DNA of 5,827 nucleotides, from NCBI GenBank assembly GCA_016180145.1, contig JACPBT010000041.1, forward strand, positions 1-5,827, read 5' to 3'. How positions within the stretch are numbered: the stretch's first letter is position 1; each line of letters opens with the position of its first letter. A program made the translations under genes and the position numbers. Shown here piece after piece: positions 1 to 4,940 of this stretch. Below the pieces are notes generated by a model that did no database searches, was not told the DNA's origin, and saw only the letters and a program-made list of their open reading frames with translations. The DNA comes from Candidatus Woesearchaeota archaeon (GTDB lineage: Archaea; Nanobdellota; Nanobdellia; Woesearchaeales; UBA10216).

Positions 1-9
1 AAGCACAGT

Positions 10-345
10 ATGACTCGGTTCCGCATTTTCAAAACAGAATGGTTTGAGAAGAAGTTTGAGAAGCTTGATGGCTCTTTGCAAAAAAGGATAGAAAAATTTG
101 TTCCGCAGTTGGAGGAGAGAGGGGATGTTGTAGGCAAGCCGCTTGGCGGACTGCCTTATTTTCGTGAGAAGAAGTTTGATGGGTTTCGCCTTTACTATCT
201 GGCATATTTGGAATGGATGGTTATTCTGGTAGTTAATATGAGCGATAAAAAGGCACAGCAGGCGACAATTAACGAAATAATAGCAAACCTTTCAAAGTAT
301 CATGAATATGTGTATAAGAATCTGGTAAAGAAAGGACCTATTTAA
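10..345 (+). CDS. RelE/ParE-superfamily toxin (probable mRNA interferase or related)
   Basis: A 111-residue basic protein with the size and pattern of archaeal RelE/ParE-fold toxins: a helical hairpin (about residues 9-37), then GKPLGGLPYFREKKF, the strand GFRLYYLAYLEWMVILVVN and SDKKAQQATINEI. The order GKPL..G, R-x-YY, hydrophobic strand, then a K..Q-containing helix matches the HigB/RelE-like family. Family members usually cut mRNA at the ribosome, but no catalytic residue can be proved here. No Shine-Dalgarno precedes the ATG. The ATG overlaps a TGA at 11-13 in another frame, so an upstream gene may end there and be translationally coupled; it would lie outside the window. Its 3' end overlaps the opposing antitoxin-like gene by 8 bases. 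The family call is fairly secure, the exact activity is not. Confidence 0.8.
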   Translation: MTRFRIFKTEWFEKKFEKLDGSLQKRIEKFVPQLEERGDVVGKPLGGLPYFREKKFDGFRLYYLAYLEWMVILVVNMSDKKAQQATINEIIANLSKYHEYVYKNLVKKGPI

Positions 346-487
346 TTTTCCATTCTTTCATTCTGCCATTTTTGACATCTTCAAGGCTTTTCTTGAATTC
401 TTCAACAAGCCCCCAGTCTACTTCTGCCTCTTTGGCTTTTCTTTTAAGTGCCTCGTATTCAGCTTTAGGCACCGTCACGGTTTCCAT
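338..487 (-). CDS. Small RelB-like antitoxin, convergent with the toxin
   Basis: An unlisted 49-codon gene read on the minus strand from ATG (487-485) to TAG (340-338). It starts METVTVPKAEYEALKRKAKE, continues with a helix containing VEEFKKSLEDVKNGRMKEW, and ends KIK. The pattern of a short beta start with V-P-K-x-E-Y, a charged helix, then SLEDxKxGRxxEW is that of small archaeal antitoxins partnered with RelE-type toxins; the C-terminal part normally wraps around the toxin. A TATA box (TTTTTAAA, minus, 518-511) is centred 27-28 bases before the ATG, so the transcript should be leaderless. That independently supports this start. The usual arrangement is antitoxin and toxin in tandem in one operon; here the genes are tail to tail with an 8-base overlap. 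It could be an orphan antitoxin if the toxin has another partner upstream of the window. Confidence 0.78.
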   Translation of the reverse strand: METVTVPKAEYEALKRKAKEAEVDWGLVEEFKKSLEDVKNGRMKEWKIK

Positions 488-510
488 AACGCATCAATAA
501 ACATTACAGC

Positions 511-520
511 TTTAAAAAGT
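511..520 (-). promoter_or_regulatory. TATA box of the antitoxin gene
   Basis: TTTTTAAA on the minus strand, centred near 514.5. That places transcription start at or next to the ATG at 487, giving a leaderless mRNA. The same octamer occurs at the same distance before eL42 and the CBS gene in this window. Confidence 0.65.
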
Positions 521-552
521 TTGCTGAAAAGTGCCGGCAGAAAGTTAAGCAA
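521..552. promoter_or_regulatory. Nested inverted repeat upstream of the antitoxin TATA box
   Basis: An 8-base palindrome TGCCGGCA (532-539) lies inside a wider inverted repeat TTGCT (521-525) / AGCAA (548-552) with nearly the same centre. It abuts the upstream side of the antitoxin TATA box, where an operator or activator site would act. Antitoxins commonly autoregulate, but this short one shows no clear DNA-binding domain, so the binding factor is unknown. Confidence 0.35.
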
Positions 553-570
553 GTATAATAGAGGACAAAA

Positions 571-580
571 GTTTTTAATA
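571..580 (+). promoter_or_regulatory. Possible plus-strand TATA box before the hairpin
   Basis: TTTTTAATA at 572-580 on the plus strand is centred about 26 bases before 601-602, the first bases of the perfect hairpin. A transcript from here could be a roughly 55-base structured RNA ending at the T6 run 652-657. There is no other support; AT-rich intergenic DNA gives such boxes by chance. Confidence 0.2.
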
Positions 581-591
581 TGATTTTTCTC

Positions 592-640
592 TATTATATT
601 CAGAAAACCTTATTAATTATTTAGGTTTTCTGTTATAATA
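592..640. repeat. Long AT-rich hairpin between HAD gene and antitoxin promoter
   Basis: A perfect 10-bp inverted repeat, CAGAAAACCT (601-610) with AGGTTTTCTG (623-632), has a 12-base loop. A further 7 bp pairs 592-598 with 634-640 across a small internal loop. It lies 15 bases after the HAD stop codon on the minus strand, so it may terminate or stabilise the 3' end of the sugar operon mRNA. On the plus strand a T6 run follows at 652-657, so it may equally end toxin-side transcription. Archaeal termination depends mainly on U-tracts, so the hairpin itself may have another role. Confidence 0.5.
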
Positions 641-655
641 ATTTCACATTCTTTT

Positions 656-1474
656 TTAAGGTCTCAGTTGGTTGAGTTCTGTGATGTAGCTGATGCCGGA
701 CTTCTCAATGTTATCCCTGCTGTAATGTCCTGCCCTGTCCAGCACGCAACCCCTTAATCCGAACTTAACGGCAGAGATAACCACTGCCTCTGCGTCGTCA
801 ACCACCATGGCTTCTGAAGGCTTAGGGAGCCCTGCAATTTTTATGCATTTCTGCCAGAATTCCATGCTTGGCTTATTGAAAGGGTCTCCCGTGATTATTT
901 GCTGTGGCTTGAATATTCCTGAAAAGCCCTGTTCAAGGACACGCTTAATTTTCTTTTGTTCCGACACTTTTGGCTCGTAGGTTATTGCTCCGTTTCTGAA
1001 CGTCAGGCGGTGGTCGCTTGCGGTCATCAGGAACAATCTTAAGCCCTGTTTTGCTAATTTTTCAATGCATTCCCGGACTTCAGGGTAAGGTGGTGAGTTG
1101 ATAGAAGCAGTTTCCCAATAGGAATCAACGATTTCAATTATCATGTTCCACGTGAGGTTAAGTTTGCGCAGTTCTGAAGCGTATTTTAGCCATAGCTCCC
1201 TGCTCCACATGAAATTCTGCCCGGTTTGCCCAAGTTCAGGCGGAAGCTTTATGGTGTATGAGTTTAAAGCATCCATCACTGCTGCATGCTCCGGAGATTT
1301 TTTTCCGTGATGCATTAAGTTCATTGTTTTATAGGCGTTTAGGAAATCTTCACCGGCTTGTCTGCCTTTGCTTCCAAAGCGTTTGATAAGAATTTCCGCT
1401 ACTTTTTCTGCGCCTGCACTATTGTTGAATTGCGCGAGCGTCCCGTCAACATCAAGCAGCAGTGTGGGTAGCAT
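656..1474 (-). CDS. HAD-superfamily hydrolase, probable sugar-phosphate phosphatase
   Basis: A 272-residue protein with all four HAD motifs: DVDGT (motif I, nucleophile D8 and acid D10), LFLMTASD (motif II, T151), NKPS (motif III, K201) and MVVDDAEAVV (motif IV, D226/D227). A largely helical cap region (about 20-130) lies between motifs I and II, as in C1-cap phosphatases. No signal peptide or membrane segment is visible, so it should be cytoplasmic. The ATG is 2 bases after the stop of the mutase gene and no Shine-Dalgarno is evident, so translation is probably coupled. As last gene of a nucleotide-sugar operon it likely dephosphorylates a sugar phosphate, as GmhB-type enzymes do in heptose pathways, but substrate cannot be read from sequence. 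Confidence 0.85.
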   Translation of the reverse strand: MLPTLLLDVDGTLAQFNNSAGAEKVAEILIKRFGSKGRQAGEDFLNAYKTMNLMHHGKKSPEHAAVMDALNSYTIKLPPELGQTGQNFMWSRELWLKYASELRKLNLTWNMIIEIVDSYWETASINSPPYPEVRECIEKLAKQGLRLFLMTASDHRLTFRNGAITYEPKVSEQKKIKRVLEQGFSGIFKPQQIITGDPFNKPSMEFWQKCIKIAGLPKPSEAMVVDDAEAVVISAVKFGLRGCVLDRAGHYSRDNIEKSGISYITELNQLRP

Positions 1475-1476
1475 GG

Positions 1477-2802
1477 TTATTCTGTGGTGGCTATCGCCTT
1501 ATCCACAGTATTCCTGTATTCTGAATGAAGCTGCTTGAGCCTTGCATCGTCTCTGGCTTCAATCACCAGGCAGACTTCAGGAAGGTTGTTGCTCTTTCTC
1601 AGCATCACCCATTCAAGCTCGTTGAGGAAGAATTTGAAGCCGTCACGCGTTAAGGTGCCGTCAGGGTGTTTTTTCTGTGCTTCGGCGACAAGCTTTGCAA
1701 TAACCTTGTCTTTCTTCTCGTGGGTTCCGCAGCCAACATACTCTTTCAGCATTGGGGCAAACTTAATTTTGTCAGCCATTTTTGACAGCGTTTCGTCAGT
1801 GTTGCTCAGTATTTCAGCCATTTTCAGCCCGCACATGAAGCCGTCGCTGAATGGGTAATGCTCAAACCACATGTGGCTGCTCATCTCGCCGCCGTAAACT
1901 GCACTGCTGTCATAAACCGCTTTTCCAATGAAGCTGTGTCCGACATCGCTCCAGACAAGTTTTCCGCCAAAGCTCTCTGTAAGCGGTTTCAGTTCGCTGT
2001 TGCAGTCTACGGTCATAACTACGTTTCTCCTGCCTTGCGGCTTCAGAGGTAGTGTTTTACTTATGAAAACTGCTGAGCTTATGCTGCCGTTCATCTCTCT
2101 GCCTTTGTCATCAAGAATGACAGACCTGTCGCAGTCTCCATCCAAGCCAACGCCAAAGTCTGCTTTATCTTGCACAATCAGCCTTCCCAGCTCCTTGAGA
2201 TTCTCTCCTTTTGGCTCAGGCCTTTGTTTGTTGAAGTCTGGCATTGGCGTGGCGTGGACAGGTATCACATTAAGCCCCATATCTTGGTAGAGCCTCGGAA
2301 TCAGCACTGCCCCTGAGGCGTATAGGCACTCAACTGCCACGGTTATTTTTTTGTCTTGGTTCAGTTTTATTGTTTTTTTCAGGAAGTCCAGGTAAGGGGT
2401 GTAACCGTCTGCCTGCTTTATTCTGCCTTTTCCTGAAATGAAACGCTGGGTTTCATAGATGTTTTTCATTTCCTCATACTGGTTAAGAAATGACAGTCCA
2501 TTCGGCTCAACGAATTTGAAGCCTGTGTATTCTGCCGGGTTGTGGCTTGCCGTAATCATGGCGCCAAATTCCTTCCTGTAAAAAGCGTTATAGAAAAGCA
2601 TTGGGCCTGTTGACGCAAGTCCCTTGATAAATGCCGGGGCTATCTGCTTTGAGGAATAGCGTATATCTCTCCCGACTACGACCTGTTTTCCGTTTATTAC
2701 TGTGCCGAATGCCTTGCCTATCTTTTCTGCTGTTTCGTCATTCAGCTCTGTATTAATCAGCCCGCGAATGTCGTATACATGAAAAAAGCCTGTGTTTGTC
2801 AT
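1477..2802 (-). CDS. Phosphomannomutase/phosphoglucomutase (alpha-D-phosphohexomutase)
   Basis: A 441-residue protein that should interconvert hexose-6-phosphate and hexose-1-phosphate, supplying the substrate of the nucleotidyltransferase upstream. Family landmarks are in order: YDIRG (10-14), VVVGRDIRYSS, the phosphoserine loop TASHNP (S86), the Mg2+ loop DGDCDR (221-226), the sugar-binding loop GGEMSSH (304-310) and the phosphate-binding RKSN (402-405, usually R-x-S-N-T-E-P, here RKSNNLP). ATG at 2802 is preferred because it overlaps the previous stop as ATGA. A GTG at 2817 would add five residues and is less likely. Oddity: about 11 residues normally lying between STG and the TP before the catalytic loop (a beta strand of domain 1) are missing, so STG joins PMLF directly. 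Substrate preference (mannose or glucose) is unresolved. Confidence 0.9.
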   Translation of the reverse strand: MTNTGFFHVYDIRGLINTELNDETAEKIGKAFGTVINGKQVVVGRDIRYSSKQIAPAFIKGLASTGPMLFYNAFYRKEFGAMITASHNPAEYTGFKFVEPNGLSFLNQYEEMKNIYETQRFISGKGRIKQADGYTPYLDFLKKTIKLNQDKKITVAVECLYASGAVLIPRLYQDMGLNVIPVHATPMPDFNKQRPEPKGENLKELGRLIVQDKADFGVGLDGDCDRSVILDDKGREMNGSISSAVFISKTLPLKPQGRRNVVMTVDCNSELKPLTESFGGKLVWSDVGHSFIGKAVYDSSAVYGGEMSSHMWFEHYPFSDGFMCGLKMAEILSNTDETLSKMADKIKFAPMLKEYVGCGTHEKKDKVIAKLVAEAQKKHPDGTLTRDGFKFFLNELEWVMLRKSNNLPEVCLVIEARDDARLKQLHSEYRNTVDKAIATTE

Positions 2803-3635
2803 TCTATGTCTTTCCACTCCTTTATTGCTTTCTCGTAAAGCTCAAGCGTGCCTGTGTTGTGCCACTGTCCTGAGAATGGGTAGCCGTATAGCTTTCCCTC
2901 ACGTGCCAGTCTTGGGAATACGTCCTTTTCAAGCATTGCGAATCCTTCCGGTATGTAGTCAAGGATTTCCGGCTCAAGTATGTATAATCCTGAATTTATA
3001 AGGTTTGATGGCGCCTGTTCCTTTTTTGGCTTTTCTACGAATTCAAGTATGCGGTTGCCTTGCAGCTTTGCCACTCCGTATGCGCTTGGGTCCTGCACCG
3101 AGTATAAGGCTATCGTTGCTGCTGCCTTGTTTTCCTTGTGGAACATATACATGTCCATCAGGTCAAGCTCTTTGAGCTCGTCTGCGTTTGATACTATGAA
3201 TGTGTCATTGAGGAACGGCTTTGCGAGCTTTAACGGCCCTGCTGTGCCTAGCGGCTTTGCCTCCTCAACGTAAGTTACATTTACCCCGAATCTTCTTCCG
3301 TTTCCTATTGCGCTTTTTATCTTATCTCCCTTGTAGCCTATTGATATTATGACATTTTTTATTCCGTATTTCTTGAAAAGGTCAAACAGGTGCTCAAGAA
3401 GTGTCTTGTCATGCACTGTGAGCAGGGGTTTCGGGACTTCAAATGTTATTGGCTGAAGCCTTGTGCCTATTCCGCCTGCAAGTATCATTGCTGTTGTAGG
3501 CACATTTCCCCCGATATTCTGCATCAGAAGCATCTCTATGGCGTGGCTTCTGTTCTTTATCTTGTAGCCATCTACTTTCCGGTCTATTTCCCTAAGCAGG
3601 TTGGAGTCAAGAGTGAGTGTCACGCGTTCTTTCAT
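2799..3635 (-). CDS. Sugar-phosphate nucleotidyltransferase with N-terminal ribbon-helix-helix domain
   Basis: A 278-residue two-domain protein. Residues 1-42 form an RHH (MetJ/Arc/CopG) unit: strand RVTLTLD (4-10), helix 1 SNLLREIDRKVD, then NRSHAIEMLLMQNI as helix 2. Residues about 48-278 are a GT-A-fold NDP-sugar pyrophosphorylase: signature GGIGTRLQPITFEVPKP (54-70), N150-A-D152 metal site, EFVEKPK, NSGLYIL, and a final WHNTGT where most relatives have an aspartate (W-x-D-x-G). There is no C-terminal left-handed beta-helix. It should join a sugar-1-phosphate to an NTP. It heads the operon and is coupled to the mutase by ATGA. The ATG at 3635 lies 28-29 bases from a TATA box, so the RHH domain is within the predicted leaderless ORF and not an annotation artefact. 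The RHH may bind the repeats at 3676-3703 and repress the operon, or may only mediate dimerisation. Confidence 0.9.
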   Translation of the reverse strand: MKERVTLTLDSNLLREIDRKVDGYKIKNRSHAIEMLLMQNIGGNVPTTAMILAGGIGTRLQPITFEVPKPLLTVHDKTLLEHLFDLFKKYGIKNVIISIGYKGDKIKSAIGNGRRFGVNVTYVEEAKPLGTAGPLKLAKPFLNDTFIVSNADELKELDLMDMYMFHKENKAAATIALYSVQDPSAYGVAKLQGNRILEFVEKPKKEQAPSNLINSGLYILEPEILDYIPEGFAMLEKDVFPRLAREGKLYGYPFSGQWHNTGTLELYEKAIKEWKDIE

Positions 3636-3658
3636 AGCAAAAACTCGACACCGGTTTG

Positions 3659-3669
3659 GTATAAAAAGG
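3659..3669 (-). promoter_or_regulatory. TATA box of the nucleotide-sugar operon
   Basis: CCTTTTTATACC-like element on the minus strand, core TTTTTATA (3667-3660), centred near 3663.5. Expected transcription start is 3636-3637, next to the ATG at 3635, so the operon mRNA should be nearly leaderless. A palindrome ACCGGT (3650-3655) lies between TATA box and start. Confidence 0.65.
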
Positions 3670-3675
3670 TTTTGT

Positions 3676-3703
3676 TTTGTATGAGGACATCATACTTTGT
3701 ATG
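3676..3703. promoter_or_regulatory. Candidate operator of the RHH-nucleotidyltransferase operon
   Basis: A perfect inverted repeat GTATGA (3679-3684) / TCATAC (3690-3695) with a 5-base spacer, plus a third half-site GTATG (3699-3703). The direct repeat TTTGTATG at 3676-3683 and 3696-3703 is spaced exactly 20 bases, about two helical turns, as expected for cooperative RHH dimers. It lies immediately upstream of the operon TATA box and about 50-75 bases from the eL42 TATA box. Binding by the operon's own RHH domain is inferred from position only. Confidence 0.45.
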
Positions 3704-3750
3704 TGTTACCGCAGTGGCGGATTTGCTGCATCCAAAAAGGCAATAAATAG

Positions 3751-3760
3751 CTTTTTAAAT
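3751..3760 (+). promoter_or_regulatory. TATA box of the eL42 gene
   Basis: CTTTTTAAAT with core TTTTTAAA at 3752-3759, centred 27-28 bases before the ATG at 3783. This predicts a leaderless mRNA and argues against the upstream TTG at 3777 as start. Confidence 0.7.
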
Positions 3761-3782
3761 CGCTGCCTTTTCTCAGTTGTTT

Positions 3783-4091
3783 ATGAAAATGCCGAAGACT
3801 GTTATGAGATACTGCCATAAGTGCAACAAGCATACCGAGCATAAGGTTTTTCCGGTCAAGAAGAAGGCTGCAAGCTCTCTCAAGTATGGCTCAAAAGTGC
3901 GAGCGAGATTACGCGGCCGTGCCCGCGGTATGGGCAATCTTGGGCGTTATTCAAAGCCTGCTGTCACCAAGTGGAAGATGACTGGCAAGAAAGGCACCAA
4001 AAAGACTGACCTTCGCTATCAGTGCAGTGTTTGCAGCAAGGTATCTGCCCAGCGTAAGGGCTTCAGGACAAAGAAGCTTGAGTTCACTTAG
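3783..4091 (+). CDS. rpl44e: 50S ribosomal protein eL42 (L44e)
   Basis: A 102-residue, very basic protein of the large ribosomal subunit; in the family it binds near the E site with a zinc ribbon. It begins MKMPKTVMRYCHKC, the family start, and ends with DLRYQCSVC..KGFRTKKLEF. The two CxxC pairs (C11/C14 and C81/C84) complete the zinc site. Length matches archaeal eL42 (about 92-104). The ATG at 3783 fits both the family N-terminus and TATA spacing; a TTG six bases earlier would add two residues. In many archaea eL42 is followed by eS27 and aIF2-alpha; here it stands alone and meets the GINS gene tail to tail with a 4-base overlap. Confidence 0.95.
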   Translation: MKMPKTVMRYCHKCNKHTEHKVFPVKKKAASSLKYGSKVRARLRGRARGMGNLGRYSKPAVTKWKMTGKKGTKKTDLRYQCSVCSKVSAQRKGFRTKKLEFT

Positions 4092-4702
4092 CTGATTTCT
4101 TCTGCCCTGCCCTTTTCTATGAGTATTTTTGCTATTTCAACAGGCAGGCTTGCAACATCCTCTTCAGAAAACGGCCCGTAGACTTCAAGCTCCCTTCCAA
4201 CGAATTTAGGGACAGAGTGCATGAACCTTATGAGTTTTGTTTCTTTGTCTTCCTGGCCCTTTTGCGGGGCATCTGCATTCTTTTCCTCAAACATTGCGGG
4301 TTGAGCGTTTAGCACTCTGTAAAGGATGTTGTTGCGGTAATAGTCCAGCTGCGCAACCAGCGCATCAAACAGCATCTTTTCTTCGGAAAGCAGTGGCGTT
4401 GTGTCTATTATGTCTGCTCCTGTCCTTGACCTTATGAGCGCCATATTAATAACTTTCTTCTCTCTCCTTTCGTAAAGCTCTGTGAGCATCCTGCTTATGT
4501 TCTGCAGTTGGCGCGATGCCCTTTCCTTTTCCTCAAGCGAGAATGTGTCTGTTGCCGTGGAGTCTGCTGCCTTGCGTTTTTCCGAGATGTAACTCACTAA
4601 GTCATTAAAGAATCCTAGGTCTAGCTTCTGGAGTTCCTCCCTGCTTTTTTCTCTTACAAGAAGCTCAAAAATCAGGTCATATGTCAGCTTTACAGTTTCC
4701 AC
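4088..4702 (-). CDS. gins51: Archaeal GINS complex subunit, Gins51 type
   Basis: A 204-residue replication protein. The N-terminal helical A domain starts LTYDLIFELLVREKSREELQ and includes the helix pair around ERREKKVINMALIRSRT and LLSEEKMLFDAL. A linker rich in E, K, D and Q (about 137-156) leads to the C-terminal B domain, VPKFVGRELEVYGPFSEED..LPVEIAKILIEKGRAEEI. The order A then B identifies the Gins51 (Sld5/Psf1-like) class rather than Gins23. In archaea GINS joins MCM and a Cdc45/RecJ-like protein in the replicative helicase. The start is GTG: a TAA lies directly upstream in frame and no ATG occurs early. A weak G-rich stretch (GGGGGA) lies 7 bases before it. Its promoter is shared back to back with the tRNA-Glu region. 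Confidence 0.9.
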   Translation of the reverse strand: METVKLTYDLIFELLVREKSREELQKLDLGFFNDLVSYISEKRKAADSTATDTFSLEEKERASRQLQNISRMLTELYERREKKVINMALIRSRTGADIIDTTPLLSEEKMLFDALVAQLDYYRNNILYRVLNAQPAMFEEKNADAPQKGQEDKETKLIRFMHSVPKFVGRELEVYGPFSEEDVASLPVEIAKILIEKGRAEEIS

Positions 4703-4734
4703 TTAAATTCCCCCGTATGTGCAATACTGCCGCC

Positions 4735-4745
4735 TTATTTAAAGT
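4735..4745 (-). promoter_or_regulatory. TATA box of the GINS gene
   Basis: ACTTTAAATAA on the minus strand (core TTTAAATA, 4743-4736), centred 37-38 bases before the GTG at 4702. This implies a leader of about 10 bases, unlike the leaderless neighbours. Confidence 0.55.
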
Positions 4746-4776
4746 TTATCAGCATGGTCGCGCTTTTATCAGCAAC

Positions 4777-4786
4777 ATTTAAAAAC
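4777..4786 (+). promoter_or_regulatory. TATA box of tRNA-Glu
   Basis: TTTAAAAA (4778-4785) is centred about 29 bases before the tRNA 5' end at 4811, so the primary transcript would have a leader of only about 2 bases. Confidence 0.55.
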
Positions 4787-4850
4787 AAACCCCAGACTCA
4801 CAATTATTGTGCCTCGTTGGTGTAGTCCGGTCAATCATCCGGCCCTTTCG

Positions 4851-4870
4851 GCTCTGAAAGGAAGGAAGAA
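4851..4870 (+). other. tRNA-Glu intron 1 (position 37/38), 20 bases
   Basis: Canonical BHB: the outer helix is the anticodon stem. The central helix is CTTU-type pairing of 4845-4848 with GAAG at 4865-4868 (three Watson-Crick, one G-U). The 3-base bulges are 4849-4851 and 4869-4871, each cut after the second base. The inner hairpin is capped by GAAA (4856-4859). Confidence 0.88.
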
Positions 4871-4891
4871 AGGCCGGGACCCGGGTTCAAA

Positions 4892-4915
4892 ATCAGCGCA
4901 AAACGCTTATGAAAG
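4892..4915 (+). other. tRNA-Glu intron 2 (T-loop, position 59/60), 24 bases
   Basis: Canonical BHB: the outer helix is the T-stem. The central helix is TTCA (4886-4889) with TGAA (4910-4913). The bulges are AA^A (4890-4892) and AG^T (4914-4916). The inner stem is AGCG (4895-4898) with CGCT (4904-4907) and a CAAAA loop. Excision restores the invariant UUCAAAU T-loop. Confidence 0.87.
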
Positions 4916-4930
4916 TCCCGGACGAGGCAT
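4916..4930 (+). repeat. Direct repeat, copy 1 (tRNA-Glu 3' end)
   Basis: TCCCGGACGAGG plus CAT; it recurs at 4975-4989 with one change (TAT), 14 of 15 bases identical and 59 bases downstream. Confidence 0.8.
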
Positions 4931-4940
4931 AACAGAATTA

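Larger units (their letters stand above)
4811..4929 (+). tRNA. tRNA-Glu(UUC) interrupted by two introns
   Basis: Acceptor GCCTCGT (4811-4817) pairs perfectly with ACGAGGC (4922-4928); discriminator A4929; CCA is not encoded. T8 G9 are followed by a D arm GTGTAGTCCGG...ATCAT (4820-4838) typical of archaeal tRNA-Glu/Asp. Anticodon stem CGGCC (4840-4844) pairs with GGCCG (4872-4876). The loop is C-U-UUC-G, then an intron, then A38, giving anticodon UUC (4847-4849). T-stem CCGGG (4881-4885) pairs with CCCGG (4917-4921). The T-loop reads TTCAAA, then a second intron, then T, giving canonical UUCAAAU. Removing 20 and 24 bases leaves a 75-base mature tRNA. Both introns have full BHB folds. An archaeal splicing endonuclease and ligase are required for function. 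No alternative tRNA identity fits. Confidence 0.93.

Noticed and set aside
45..179. 15-base direct repeat TGAGAAGAAGTTTGA at 45-59 and 165-179 inside the toxin gene
   Set aside because: Both copies encode EKKF in frame at a distance of exactly 40 codons; this is explained by local lysine-rich coding rather than a mobile or regulatory repeat.
1928..2290. 120-codon plus-strand frame inside the mutase gene
   Set aside because: Serine/proline/leucine-rich shadow translation opposite a conserved enzyme.
2803..2817. GTG start adding five residues to the mutase
   Set aside because: The ATG at 2802 overlaps the preceding stop as ATGA, the usual coupling geometry, and fits the family N-terminus better.
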